A DNA stretch of 64,000 nucleotides from Massilia sp. R2A-15 (GCF_030704305.1 NZ_CP131935.1:1860001-1924000); one strand, 5' to 3'. Positions 28,855-38,440 are shown, counted from the first letter of the stretch. The notes: a model not told the origin generated them from the letters alone. Translations and numbers: made by a program.

Positions 28855-30167
28855 ACCGCTCGCTGCAGCGCCACTTATCCCTGACCATCGGCGCGGCCAT
28901 GATGATCGCCGCGCTGCTGGCCGCCGCTGTGTCGTTTGGCTTCGTATTCCTGGAAGCGCGCGAATTCCAGGACGACCTGCTCAAACAGGTGGCCGAAATC
29001 GCGTCCAGGCGAGGCCCTGTCTCCGTCACCTCAACGCGCGCCGGCGGCCCCGGGGGCGACCCCGACGCGCGCCTGACCGTGCTGCGCTTCCCGGGCGATT
29101 CGCCACCGCCCTGGTGGCGCGCCCCTCTGAGGGAGGGATGGTACACGGTGTCGACTGGCAAGGAGGAGCTGCGCGTCTACGTCGATGAAGGACAGGGCGG
29201 CAGCCGGACCGTCGTTGCCCAGCCGACCGAAGCGCGCGACGAGATCGCCAGGCACAGCGCAGTGCGTGCCTTCCTGCCGTTCCTGCTGCTGGTATTGTTG
29301 CTGCCTGTGCTGACGGTGCGGATCATCCGGCGCGAACTGGCGCCCGTGATCCGCCTGGCGCACAGCCTCGACGAGCAGTCGGTCGACCGCCTCGATCCAG
29401 TCTCCGACCGCGACGTGCCGGCCGAAATCACCCCGTTCGTTCATGCGATCAACCGCCTGATCGAACGCGCCAATTCCATGCTCATGCAGCAACGCCGTTT
29501 CATCGCCGACGCGGCCCACGAATTGCGCAGTCCGCTGACCGCGCTCCTGCTGCAGGCGCAAAACCTGCGCAACGCGGAGTCATTGGAGACGGTGCGCCAG
29601 CGCGTGGCGCCGCTGCAGGAAGGTATCGAGCGCGCCCGGCGCCTGACGGAACAGCTGCTCAACCTGGCAAAGGCGCAGTCGGGCGAAACCGCCGCGGCGC
29701 GCATCGACTTGCCCGGAATGGCGCGCGAACTGCTGGCGGAATTTATGCCACAGGCTGAGCGCAGGGGCATCGACTTGGGACTGGGCGACGTGACGCCGCT
29801 GTCGATCGCCGCGACTCCCAACCTGCTGCGGCAGATACTGCGCAACGCACTGGAAAACGCGCTGAATTATTCCCCTCCTGGCGGCCTGGTGTCGGTGCGG
29901 GTGTTCGAACAGGCCGGAGAGGCCGTCGTGGAGGTGGTCGACGACGGCCCCGGCGTCCCCGCCGCCGAGCGCGAGCGCGTGTTCGATTCGTTCTATCGCA
30001 TTCCCGGCGCGCAGGGGCAGGGAAGCGGCATCGGCCTGGCGATCGCGCGCGAATCGGCACTCAAGCTCGGAGGGGTGATCAGCCTGCACGAGCGCAAGGA
30101 GGCCACCGGGCTGGTATTTCGCTATCGTCAAAAATTGAATAACAAGGATACGCATGGCTTCAAGTAG
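28851..30167 (+). CDS. PmrB/QseC-like sensor histidine kinase
   Basis: A 438-residue kinase. It has membrane segments at about 12-34 and 140-158 flanking a periplasmic domain of about 105 residues rich in Pro and Gly, then a HAMP-like linker and phospho-acceptor H223 in ADAAHELRSPLT. The ATPase domain has NALENALNYS, DDGPGVP and GSGIGLAIARES. It is coupled to the upstream regulator by ATGA and overlaps the downstream membrane-fusion gene by 14 bases. The ligand is unknown. Confidence 0.9.
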   Translation: MNRSLQRHLSLTIGAAMMIAALLAAAVSFGFVFLEAREFQDDLLKQVAEIASRRGPVSVTSTRAGGPGGDPDARLTVLRFPGDSPPPWWRAPLREGWYTVSTGKEELRVYVDEGQGGSRTVVAQPTEARDEIARHSAVRAFLPFLLLVLLLPVLTVRIIRRELAPVIRLAHSLDEQSVDRLDPVSDRDVPAEITPFVHAINRLIERANSMLMQQRRFIADAAHELRSPLTALLLQAQNLRNAESLETVRQRVAPLQEGIERARRLTEQLLNLAKAQSGETAAARIDLPGMARELLAEFMPQAERRGIDLGLGDVTPLSIAATPNLLRQILRNALENALNYSPPGGLVSVRVFEQAGEAVVEVVDDGPGVPAAERERVFDSFYRIPGAQGQGSGIGLAIARESALKLGGVISLHERKEATGLVFRYRQKLNNKDTHGFK

Positions 30168-31290
30168 CAACAACAAGATGATCCTGGCGGCGGTCGCGGC
30201 CGGCGTGTTCGCAGCCGGCGGTGCGGCCTGGTACATGAACGGCCAGCCGGCAGCCAAGGAGGTAAAGGCCAAGGCGCCGCCGCTGGTGTCGCTGGTCGAC
30301 GTCAAGGTGGTCGACCTGCCGGTCGAATTTTCGACCCAGGGTCACCTGGTCGCGCTTGACCAGGTAGACGTGCGCCCCCAGGTCAATTCGACCATCCGCG
30401 AGGTGGCGTTTCACGAGGGCGACCAGGTGAAAGCAGGCCAGCTGCTGTTTGTGCTCGACGGCGCCGAAGTCGCGGCCCAGGTCAGTCACTCCACCGCCCA
30501 GGCCGCACAGGTGCAGGCCCAGCTCGACGACGCGGTGCGCGACTATGCGCGCTCGCAGGAGCTGGTCAAATCGGGCTTCATGTCGCCCAGCACCGTCGCC
30601 ACCGCGCAAAGCAAGGTCGCCGCGCTGCAGGCCCAGTTGAAGGCGGCCCGCGCCGATATCGAGGGCGCCAAGGTGCAATCGGGCCGCACGCGGATCGTCG
30701 CGCCGATTTCGGGCCAGACCGGCGCGCTCGCCGTGCATCCGGGCAGCCTGGCGCAGACTTCCGCCGCCAGTCCGCTGGTCACCATCATGAAGCTCGACCC
30801 AATCGGCGTCGAATTTAACCTGCCGGAGAGCGCGCTCTCGCCCATCCTTGCCGCGCGCGGCGCCGGCAGCATCAAGGCCTCGCTGCGGGGGGGCGACGGC
30901 CAGGTGATCGACGGCGAGCTCAGTTTCGTGAACAACACGGTGAGCACGGACAGCGCGACAATCAGCCTCAAGGCGCGCTTCACGAATCCCGAACATCGCT
31001 TGTGGCCAGGCCAGTTCGCCAGCGTCGTGATCAGAGCCGGCGCCAGCCGCGGCGCGGTGGTGCTGCCGCCGCAGGCGGTGCTGGAAGGGCCGTCGGGGCG
31101 CTTCGTGTACGTCGTCGACGGCGCCAAACGCGCGCACGTCAAGCCGGTCACCTTGTTGCGGATTCAGGCGGGCGTGGCGGTGGTGCAGGGCTTGGCTGGG
31201 GGAGAACGGGTTGTGCTCGATGGCGCGCAGAACGTGGCCGACGGCGCGATTGTCGCAATCGACTCCCGAGCGGGAGCGAAGGCGTTATGA
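30154..31290 (+). CDS. RND efflux pump periplasmic adaptor
   Basis: A 378-residue membrane-fusion protein with an uncleaved-looking N-terminal anchor (MILAAVAAGVFAAGGAAW, no lipobox cysteine). The order is typical: half-lipoyl/barrel-sandwich at about 70-95 (VRPQVNSTIREVAFHEGDQV), an alpha-helical hairpin at about 100-170, the second lipoyl half (TRIVAPISGQTGAL), then beta-barrel and membrane-proximal domains. It bridges the inner-membrane pump to an outer-membrane channel. It starts inside the end of the kinase gene and overlaps the pump gene by an ATGA. Confidence 0.92.
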   Translation: MASSSNNKMILAAVAAGVFAAGGAAWYMNGQPAAKEVKAKAPPLVSLVDVKVVDLPVEFSTQGHLVALDQVDVRPQVNSTIREVAFHEGDQVKAGQLLFVLDGAEVAAQVSHSTAQAAQVQAQLDDAVRDYARSQELVKSGFMSPSTVATAQSKVAALQAQLKAARADIEGAKVQSGRTRIVAPISGQTGALAVHPGSLAQTSAASPLVTIMKLDPIGVEFNLPESALSPILAARGAGSIKASLRGGDGQVIDGELSFVNNTVSTDSATISLKARFTNPEHRLWPGQFASVVIRAGASRGAVVLPPQAVLEGPSGRFVYVVDGAKRAHVKPVTLLRIQAGVAVVQGLAGGERVVLDGAQNVADGAIVAIDSRAGAKAL

Positions 31291-34200
31291 AGATCTCCGA
31301 ACTGTGCATTTCCAGGCCGATCGCGACGATGCTCGCGTGGATCAGCGTCGTCGTCGCCGGCGTCGCATGCTGGCTGCAGCTGCCGATCGCCGCGCTCCCA
31401 ACCTACGACACGCCGACCATCCAGGTGGGAGCTAGGCTGTCGGGCGCCAGTCCCGAAACGATGTCGACATCGGTTGCTACGCCGCTCGAGAAGCAGTTCT
31501 CCGCGATTCCGGGCCTGATCAACACGACCTCCACCAGCATCCAGGGCGAGACCCAGATCACGCTGGAATTCGATCCCGCGCGTCCGATCGATGCGGCCGC
31601 GGGCGACGTCCAGGCGGCGCTGTTTCGCGCCACCCGTTCGCTCCCGGCTGAAATGACCACGCCGCCATCGTACCGCAAGGTCAACCCGGCCGACGCGCCA
31701 ATCCTGCTGATCGGCCTGTCGTCGCCGTCGCTCAAACTGACCGAGTTGAACGGCTTCTCCGATAACCTGATCGTGCCCGCGCTGTCCACCCTGAACGGGG
31801 TGGCCCAGGTCAACGTGACGGGGCAGAAGCGTTACGCGGTGCGCATCGAAGTCGATCCGGCGCGGCTGGCAGCGGTGAACCTGACCCTGCCGGAAGTGTC
31901 GGCCGCGCTCAAGGCTGGTAACTCGAATGCCCCGACCGGGCAATTCGACGGCAAGCGCCAGATGATGATGCTGAATATCGCCGGCGGCATGATGAAGGCG
32001 GCCGATTTCGGCAAGGTGGTCGTCGCCACCGTCAACGGCCGCCCAATCCGCCTGGCGGACGTCGCCAGTGTCGAGGACAGCATCGAGAACGTCCAGAATA
32101 CCAGCGCGATCAACGGCGCCAGCTCGATCCTGCTGTCGATCCAGCGTCAGCCTGGAGCCAATACGGTCGCCACCGTCGATGCCATCTTCGCGATGCTGCC
32201 CAAACTGCGCGCGCAGCTGCCGGCGTCAGTAAAAATCACGCCGCTGTCGGACCGGTCCGTCTCGATCCGCAACGCGGTCCACGACGTTAACCTGACCATG
32301 TTGCTGACCATTGCCCTGGTGATCATGGTGATCCTGCTGTTCCTGCGCCGCCTCGCGGTCACGCTGGTGCCATCGATCAGCGTGCCGATTTCGCTGCTCG
32401 GGACGTTCGGTCTGATGTACGCGCTCAACCTCAGCCTGGACAACATCTCGTTGATGGGAATGACGATCGCCGTAGGCCTGGTGGTGGATGACGCCATCGT
32501 TGTCCTTGAAAATATCATGCGCCATATCGAAAACGGCATGGAGGCGCGCAAGGCGGCGTTGCAAGGCGTGCGCGAAGTCGGCTTCACGGTGATCTCGATT
32601 TCGATCTCGCTCATCGCCGTGTTCATTCCCATTTTCTTCATGCCCGGCGTGACCGGCCTGCTGTTTCACGAGTTCGCGATTGTCGTGTCGCTGTCGATCG
32701 TCGTGTCGGCTGCGGTGGCGCTGACGCTGATTCCGATCATGGTGCCCATGCTGATCAAGGGCGGCCACGACGCACGTAAGGCGCCGGGCTGGAGCCGCGC
32801 CTTCGAGCGCCTGTTCCAGACCAGCCTGCGAGGGTATGGCCGCGGGCTGGAATGGTCGCTGTCCCATCGCACGACCGTGCTGCTGATCGCCTTGTCGACC
32901 TTCGGCCTGACTGCCTGGCTCTACCTGAGCGCGCCGAAGGGCTTCTTTCCGCAGGAGGACATCGGTCAGGTGTCGGTCAACGTCGATACGCCGCAGGACA
33001 TGGGCTACGATTCGCGCCTTGCCGTGACGGTGCAGCTGGAGCAGAAGCTGCGCGCCGATCCCAACGTGCGCGACGTGGTCAGCAAGGTCGACCATGACAC
33101 CACTGCATTCACGCTGACGCTAAAGGACAAGGGCCAGCGCGCGGCGCTGCCGGAAGTGCTCAAGCGCCTGCGCGCCGAGACCGCCTTCCTTCCCGGGATC
33201 AAGGTATTTTTCAGCCCTGTCCAGAACCTGCGCATTGGCGGGCGCGGCTCGAAAAGCACATTCCAATACACGCTGCAGACGGTCAGCCCGGGCGAGCTCG
33301 ATGTGTGGGCCGACAAGATGGTGGCCGCGATGAAGCAGTCAGACGTCTTCGTGGGCCTGAACACCGATGCGCAGAAGGACGGGCTGCAAGCGCGACTGAC
33401 GATCGACCGCGACAAGGCGGCCTTGCTCGGCGTCGACATGATCACGGTGCGCAGCACGCTGTATGGCGCCTACGGCGGCCAACAGGTGTCGACCATTTAC
33501 GCGCCGGAAGACAGCTACCAGGTCATCATGGAGATGGCGCTTGAGAACCGGCGCGATGAGACGGCGCTAGGACAGCTATACATACGTAGCAAGGCTGGAG
33601 CGCTGGTTCCGCTGACTGCGTTTGCCGCGGTCACACGCACGCGGGGAACGATGGCCGTCAACCATCAGGGCCAACTTCCTGCCGTGACGGTATCGTTCGA
33701 CCTGGCGCCGGGAAAATCGCTGTCGGACGCGGCCCAGGCAATCGGCGTGGCCAAACAGCAGATCGGATTGCCGAGCTATGTGTTTGGTGCGTTCGCCGGC
33801 CAGGCCGCGCTCTTCCAGCAGGCACAGAGCACCCAGTTGTGGTTGATTCTAATCGCCGTGGCGGTGATCTACGTGGTTCTTGGCATGCTGTACGAAAGCT
33901 GGATTCATCCGATTACTATCCTGCTCGGCATCCCTTCCGCCGCTGTCGGGGCGCTGTTGGCGCTGCGCCTGGTCCGACTGGAGCTGACTTTCATCGCGAT
34001 GATCGGCATCCTGCTGCTGATCGGTGTGGTCAAGAAGAACGCCATCATGATGATCGACTTTGCGCTCGATGCACAGCGCAACGAGGGCCTGTCGCCGGCG
34101 GCGGCGATTCGGCAGGCTTGCCTGCTGCGCTTTCGGCCGATCATGATGACCACGTTCTGCGCGATCATGGGAGCGTTGCCGATCGCGTTGGGGCTCGGCG

Positions 34201-34376
34201 CCGGAGCGGAATTGCGCCAACCGCTGGGCGTGGCGATTGTGGGCGGCCTGGTGTTATCGCAGGCGATCACCCTGTTCATCACGCCGGTGCTCTATCTTTG
34301 GTTCGATTCGTTCGTCGAGCATGCGCCTGCTGTTACGGTGCACGAAGCGGTGCGGCCCCATATCGTACGACTATAA
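31287..34376 (+). CDS. RND multidrug efflux transporter (HAE1, MdtC/MuxC-like)
   Basis: A 1029-residue pump with the twelve-helix RND plan: N-terminal helix (ISRPIATMLAWISVVVAG), two large periplasmic loops, and the proton-relay aspartate pair in helix 4 (GLVVDDAIVVLENI). It exports drugs or other amphiphiles using the proton gradient. The sequence style is closest to the MdtBC/MuxBC group, which usually work as two different pump proteins, but only one is encoded here. No outer-membrane channel gene follows, so a shared TolC-like protein is needed. Confidence 0.92.
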   Translation: MKISELCISRPIATMLAWISVVVAGVACWLQLPIAALPTYDTPTIQVGARLSGASPETMSTSVATPLEKQFSAIPGLINTTSTSIQGETQITLEFDPARPIDAAAGDVQAALFRATRSLPAEMTTPPSYRKVNPADAPILLIGLSSPSLKLTELNGFSDNLIVPALSTLNGVAQVNVTGQKRYAVRIEVDPARLAAVNLTLPEVSAALKAGNSNAPTGQFDGKRQMMMLNIAGGMMKAADFGKVVVATVNGRPIRLADVASVEDSIENVQNTSAINGASSILLSIQRQPGANTVATVDAIFAMLPKLRAQLPASVKITPLSDRSVSIRNAVHDVNLTMLLTIALVIMVILLFLRRLAVTLVPSISVPISLLGTFGLMYALNLSLDNISLMGMTIAVGLVVDDAIVVLENIMRHIENGMEARKAALQGVREVGFTVISISISLIAVFIPIFFMPGVTGLLFHEFAIVVSLSIVVSAAVALTLIPIMVPMLIKGGHDARKAPGWSRAFERLFQTSLRGYGRGLEWSLSHRTTVLLIALSTFGLTAWLYLSAPKGFFPQEDIGQVSVNVDTPQDMGYDSRLAVTVQLEQKLRADPNVRDVVSKVDHDTTAFTLTLKDKGQRAALPEVLKRLRAETAFLPGIKVFFSPVQNLRIGGRGSKSTFQYTLQTVSPGELDVWADKMVAAMKQSDVFVGLNTDAQKDGLQARLTIDRDKAALLGVDMITVRSTLYGAYGGQQVSTIYAPEDSYQVIMEMALENRRDETALGQLYIRSKAGALVPLTAFAAVTRTRGTMAVNHQGQLPAVTVSFDLAPGKSLSDAAQAIGVAKQQIGLPSYVFGAFAGQAALFQQAQSTQLWLILIAVAVIYVVLGMLYESWIHPITILLGIPSAAVGALLALRLVRLELTFIAMIGILLLIGVVKKNAIMMIDFALDAQRNEGLSPAAAIRQACLLRFRPIMMTTFCAIMGALPIALGLGAGAELRQPLGVAIVGGLVLSQAITLFITPVLYLWFDSFVEHAPAVTVHEAVRPHIVRL

Positions 34377-34455
34377 ATCCGGCTGTATCGAATTTCGCGT
34401 GCCGGGCAAGGTCAATCTGCGCGCGAGCGAATACGAGGGGCAGGATTGGCCGGCG

Positions 34456-35091
34456 TTAGCGTAGCTTGAGGGCCACCGCCGCACCGGTGACCCACGCAAA
34501 GGAGGCGAGCCACCCGGCCAGGATGTCGGATGGATAATGCACGCCGAGATAGACGCGCGAGATGCCGACCAGGACTACGAACACACCACCGAAGCCGATG
34601 ATTGTCGCGCGTGCGTTGACGCGATGTCTCATCAGATATGCGCTTGCCGTCACCAGGGCCATCGTCGCCATTGCATGCCCGCTGGGAAAGCTAAATGTCG
34701 TTTCGGGCAGAATGGAGACCCACAGTGTTGGACGCGCGCGTGCGAAGCTGAGTTTTGCCAACAGATTCAGCAAAGCTGCACCACCGACGGCGAGCACCCA
34801 AAACGCGGTCCGCTTGCGGTCAGCCTGTCGATACAGAAGCGCCGCGATAATCACGGTCAGCGGCACCAGCATCAGCGCGGAACCCGCGCGAGAGCTCCAT
34901 ACCATCAACTGGTCCAATCGCTGGGTGGAATGTGCGTGCAGGAACAACAAAATCGGCTGGTCGAACGAAAAGATCTCCTTGTCGAAGACCTCTTCAGCGA
35001 GCAACCCGAACGCAAACAGTGGAACGAGTACGCCAGCAAACAGGAGGATTAAGCGCTTGTGGCTACTACTTGGGACAGGGATGCCAGTCAT
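34456..35091 (-). CDS. PAP2-family membrane phosphatase
   Basis: A 211-residue protein with about six membrane segments. The three-part phosphatidic-acid-phosphatase signature is present: KLSFARARP, PSGHA and SRVYLGVHYPSDILAG, with the catalytic histidines in the second and third parts. It would dephosphorylate a lipid phosphate such as undecaprenyl pyrophosphate or a phosphatidyl compound. It is the last of three leftward genes (PepSY protein, COG4705 protein, this), with 75 bases after the COG4705 gene. Confidence 0.9.
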   Translation of the reverse strand: MTGIPVPSSSHKRLILLFAGVLVPLFAFGLLAEEVFDKEIFSFDQPILLFLHAHSTQRLDQLMVWSSRAGSALMLVPLTVIIAALLYRQADRKRTAFWVLAVGGAALLNLLAKLSFARARPTLWVSILPETTFSFPSGHAMATMALVTASAYLMRHRVNARATIIGFGGVFVVLVGISRVYLGVHYPSDILAGWLASFAWVTGAAVALKLR

Positions 35092-35166
35092 TGTTTTTCC
35101 GGTGTCAGGGAAGGGCGGCGTCGACGTGACCGCAGCCTGGCAGGCCTGGCGGTCGCGGCACGGGCG

Positions 35167-35973
35167 TTAGTCTCGCTCGATTCGAATCGGCTCGAGCTTT
35201 TCAGCGCGCTGGGGCAAAATGAAAATCAGTGCAAGCATGCAGGTGATCAGGGCGGCCGATGCTGAATATCGGCTGAGCGCCAATCCACCGCTTGCGATTG
35301 GTTTGTCGAGCAGATCGCCGACCGTGGCGCCGAGTGGTCGGGTCAAGATGAAAGCCGCCCAAAACAACGCCGTGTGTGAAATCCGCGTCCATCGGTAAGC
35401 GGCGATAACGATCAATAATGCTCCGGCAAACAGCAGTGCCCCGCCTTCATAGCCGAATCCCCAACCGGACTTTGGATCGGCAACCCAATCGCCCAGAGCG
35501 GTTCCCAAGGTTTGCGAAAACAGGATCGTCGCCCAGTAGAAGCACTCGGCCTTGTGAGTGTCCAGGCGTTTGATCGATATCGAGCCGAGCGATCGATGCC
35601 AGACATACAGAGACGCAGCCAGGCATGCAACTAACAGCGCGGAGCCTCCCATGTATCCGATTCCGAGCGAACGGTCGAACAAATCGGCCAGGGTGGTGCC
35701 TACCGTGGTGGTGGCGACGATCACGGTCCAAAACAGGAAGGGGCGGAAATGGGATGCGCGAATCTGAAAAAATAGCGCAGCCGCGAAGATTGCCGCGAAG
35801 ATTGCGGTACCCGTCAGATAGCCCAGATTCATCGACATGGTCACCGCGTCGCCGGCCGTCTCGCCAAGGGTGGTGGCGGCGATCTTGATCAGCCAAAATC
35901 CAAGTGTGACCGCTGGGACCTTGCCCAGCTCAGAGAGTCGGTTCGAAAGGGAGATTTCATTTGATATATTCAT
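35167..35973 (-). CDS. Second COG4705-family membrane protein
   Basis: A 268-residue paralogue of the protein at 26980-27753, again with about eight membrane segments and four copies of the TxxGxxxxD signature (TTLGETAGDAV, TTVGTTLADLF, QTLGTALGDWV, RPLGATVGDLL). A Gly-Tyr or Gly-Phe pair follows three of the four repeats (NLGY, GIGY, GFGY). The neighbours differ from the first copy: a PepSY protein upstream and a PAP2 phosphatase downstream. No function is established for the family; transport or small-molecule sensing is inferred only. Confidence 0.82.
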   Translation of the reverse strand: MNISNEISLSNRLSELGKVPAVTLGFWLIKIAATTLGETAGDAVTMSMNLGYLTGTAIFAAIFAAALFFQIRASHFRPFLFWTVIVATTTVGTTLADLFDRSLGIGYMGGSALLVACLAASLYVWHRSLGSISIKRLDTHKAECFYWATILFSQTLGTALGDWVADPKSGWGFGYEGGALLFAGALLIVIAAYRWTRISHTALFWAAFILTRPLGATVGDLLDKPIASGGLALSRYSASAALITCMLALIFILPQRAEKLEPIRIERD

Positions 35974-36064
35974 GTTCGCTCCGTGGTATCAGGCGTGGCC
36001 TTTTCGCGCACCCCGCCAATCGCGCCGCTTGGGGGCGCAGGGACGAGGGGGGGGAGACGCATAG

Positions 36065-36439
36065 TCAAGGGTGTCGCCGTTGCTTAGCCGCGGTCGCTTC
36101 GAGACGTTCCGCCTTTAGTTCGTTCGCTTCAGCGACCGCGGTCTCGTGTTTGGTGGATACGACTTTGCTGGTTAGCGCGTCCACCTGAATTTCAGTAACA
36201 CCGCCTTGCCCCGCACGCACCACATCGAAAGACCAGACCAGTCGTCCATGTTCGCGTTCCAGTTCTGCGCTTTTAACCACCCCGTTGGGAACGCGGGTCA
36301 AGGCAATGGCTTTGGCCTGCTGCTCCGTGATTTTCGCCTCCGCTCCCACCTTGGCTGGCGTTCCGTCGCCAGCATAAGCGTTGGCAATTGAAAGCAGAAG
36401 CGATGATACGGCGGCAGCAACTGTCAGGATCTTTCTCAT
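36065..36439 (-). CDS. Exported PepSY-domain protein
   Basis: A 124-residue protein with a signal peptide (ILTVAAAVSSLLLSIANAYAG) and one PepSY domain (ITEQQAKAIALTRVPNGVVK, then GRLVWSFDVV and a TEIQVDALTSKVV strand). PepSY domains are small periplasmic modules thought to inhibit proteases or modulate sensor kinases. It lies 91 bases upstream of the second COG4705 gene. A frameshifted relic of the same gene lies beyond VirK at 38264-38440. Confidence 0.85.
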   Translation of the reverse strand: MRKILTVAAAVSSLLLSIANAYAGDGTPAKVGAEAKITEQQAKAIALTRVPNGVVKSAELEREHGRLVWSFDVVRAGQGGVTEIQVDALTSKVVSTKHETAVAEANELKAERLEATAAKQRRHP

Positions 36440-36924
36440 AAGCCCTCCAAAGCGAATGGCCCAATGGAAACGGGGCTACATTCGAAGGAACCGAGAATAC
36501 GACTCAAGTATTAGGACAGAATTAGCGAGGAGTTGTGTTCGTTCAGATGGGTTTCCGCGTAGTACATGTATGGTCGTCGCACCGCATCGAGTGGGTTCCA
36601 TAAGCGGTCGCGTCCAAGCCGATTGCTTCTACCCGGTTGGTAACGATGCGCGCACTGGCGCGTAGACAGATGTGGCGATTTTCTTAGGCCGGTCGGAAAC
36701 AGGTACTCGCTGCCGTCGAATCCATGAGACCTCCGTGGTTAAGGAATCTCATTGCGTCTATATCACCGCCTCGGCTTCCTTTGACGCACCATTAACTTGC
36801 CAAATCGGCAACAACTGTCTTGCACTGAGCGGTATCGGCGGGTAAAAAAGCTGTTGGCAGCTGCCGGTCACTACAGACAGCAGTCGGCAAGAGCAGGCAA
36901 ACTAATGACAGATAAGCAAAACGC
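36440..36924. other. Gap without a recognisable gene
   Basis: About 480 bases upstream of the leftward PepSY gene and downstream of the VirK frame. Short open frames exist on both strands, but none has a ribosome site or recognisable content. The promoter of the PepSY, COG4705 and PAP2 unit should lie near 36440-36540. I see no hairpin terminator. Confidence 0.4.
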
Positions 36925-38130
36925 CTATGAGTGTTCAACGTGCCACCTTGTTGAATGGGCTTTTAGTGGCCGCAATATTCTCCGTTGCCGCCTTCTCGAT
37001 TTATCAGACGGCGAGGGGACGTCAACTGCAAGGCACATGACCTCGACAATCTCCATGTTGTCGACGCCCGCTTCTTTGTGTCGTGCGGAGCGGTCAGTCC
37101 TTCGCTGGCCATCATCGCCATCGCACTGCGCGTGGCGTTCCTCTGCACCGACGGATGCGCTGACCGGGGGAGCTCCGGCTACTAAGCGCAGCCCGAGGCG
37201 TAGCGGTGCGGGCACGGCGGAGAGCCTGACGCGAACGGATGACACCCGGCGCTGGTCGAGCGCAGACCTGATCTGGCCGCACGCCGCGGCGAGCAGTTCG
37301 TTGCGCCGGCGCGCCTCGGCGCGCTTGTGCGACGGCACATCGGGGGAGATTTCCATCGGCGCTGTCGCGCAGGGCACTTCGTAATCGCCGTCGCCGCGGC
37401 GCTTGGCCTGCAGCTCTTGCCATAACGCGTCATAGTCGGAAGAGATGCGACGATGGCGGCGCCAGTTGATGGTGACGCGGTTGCTGTTGCTGACCATGCG
37501 CAGCGTCTTGCAGCCGAAGTAGTCGCCGATGTCGCGCAGCAGCGCGACCATCCACTTCCTCGGACGAGAGCCGTGCAGCGCCTTGGTCACAAGTTTGATC
37601 AGTTGCGCGCCTTCGTCGGAGCGCACGCCCTGCAGGGCGCCCAGCTGAATGCTGGTCACGCCGGGAGCGGCCGACAGGGTGAAGCTGATCGCATAGACGA
37701 ACGACTCCTCGCAGAACAGTTGCAGCGTAAGTTCGCCCTCGCGATGGCCGACGTTGGCCGCGCACAGGCGCAGTTCCAGTGGCGTCCCATTCTTCCCCTC
37801 GAATGCGGCCAGCTTCACAGGGCGCGCCGCGGCGCGTGCGACCAGCGTTTCGAGCCCGAACCGGGAGATGTGCTGGTAGTGTCCGATCATCGCATCGACC
37901 CGGTCGGCGCAGTGCAATTGGCGCGACAGGTAGGGGCGGTAGATCTTGTGCATGACGCGCGGATACTGGCGCGCCATGCGCGCCATCGACGGGTGGCTGG
38001 ACAGGAATTGGCGCCATCGCAAGGTCTGCGCCGGATAGATAAGGGCGCCGGCAAGTAGCTTGAACTGGTCTTTGAAGGTGGCGCGGCGATGCCGGAACAG
38101 CGGCAAGGGCAGGGAGGCCGGAAGCTTCAT
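36925..38130 (-). CDS. VirK/YbjX (DUF535) family protein
   Basis: A 401-residue frame. Residues 1-300 match the DUF535/VirK pattern: YPRVMHKIYRPYLSR near the start, YQHISRFG, ISFTLS, LGALQG and FGCKTLRMVSNSNRV in the centre, then a Lys/Arg-rich block. The family is linked to cell-envelope integrity and virulence in enterobacteria; its biochemistry is unclear. The last 100 or so residues are Arg-rich and look like out-of-frame reading, so the native stop may have been lost by an indel near 37230-37260. It is transcribed alone. Confidence 0.75.
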   Translation of the reverse strand: MKLPASLPLPLFRHRRATFKDQFKLLAGALIYPAQTLRWRQFLSSHPSMARMARQYPRVMHKIYRPYLSRQLHCADRVDAMIGHYQHISRFGLETLVARAAARPVKLAAFEGKNGTPLELRLCAANVGHREGELTLQLFCEESFVYAISFTLSAAPGVTSIQLGALQGVRSDEGAQLIKLVTKALHGSRPRKWMVALLRDIGDYFGCKTLRMVSNSNRVTINWRRHRRISSDYDALWQELQAKRRGDGDYEVPCATAPMEISPDVPSHKRAEARRRNELLAAACGQIRSALDQRRVSSVRVRLSAVPAPLRLGLRLVAGAPPVSASVGAEERHAQCDGDDGQRRTDRSARHKEAGVDNMEIVEVMCLAVDVPSPSDKSRRRQRRILRPLKAHSTRWHVEHS

Positions 38131-38263
38131 GGGTCTCTACGAGTCGTGCGCCAACGCCGGGACGGGGCTGCGATACGCCGCGGTTCGGCGTATTGACAAT
38201 GGTAGCAGACGGAAATTGCCAACAGGTGGATCAGTCATTGCCAGCCTGTAATCGGATACCACA

Positions 38264-38440
38264 TCAAACGACTTGTTCGCGTTCCGGCTCGGCGCTTTTT
38301 ACAGCGTCGTTTAAGACGCTGTCCGGGACGATGGCTTTTTGCCGCCGCCCGGCGATTTTTGCGTTCGCTCGACCCTTGGCTGGGGTTCTGTCGGCCAGCA
38401 AAGGCGTTGGTGATTAACAGCAGAAGCGACGTCTCATCGA
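38264..38440 (-). pseudogene. Decayed copy of the PepSY gene
   Basis: The minus strand holds two out-of-phase fragments that match the intact PepSY gene at 36065-36439. The signal-peptide end reads SLLLLITNAFAG (intact copy SLLLSIANAYAG), and after a frameshift the domain reads QKAIVPDSVLNDAVKSAEPE (intact copy AKAIALTRVPNGVVKSAELE), followed by a stop at 38264-38266. The DNA match includes CCTTGGCTGG and GCAGAAGCGA. The first codons and the C-terminal third are gone. Confidence 0.72.

Noticed and set aside
36797..37384. A 195-codon plus-strand frame
   Set aside because: It mostly overlaps the VirK gene on the opposite strand and its composition is that of an antisense shadow.
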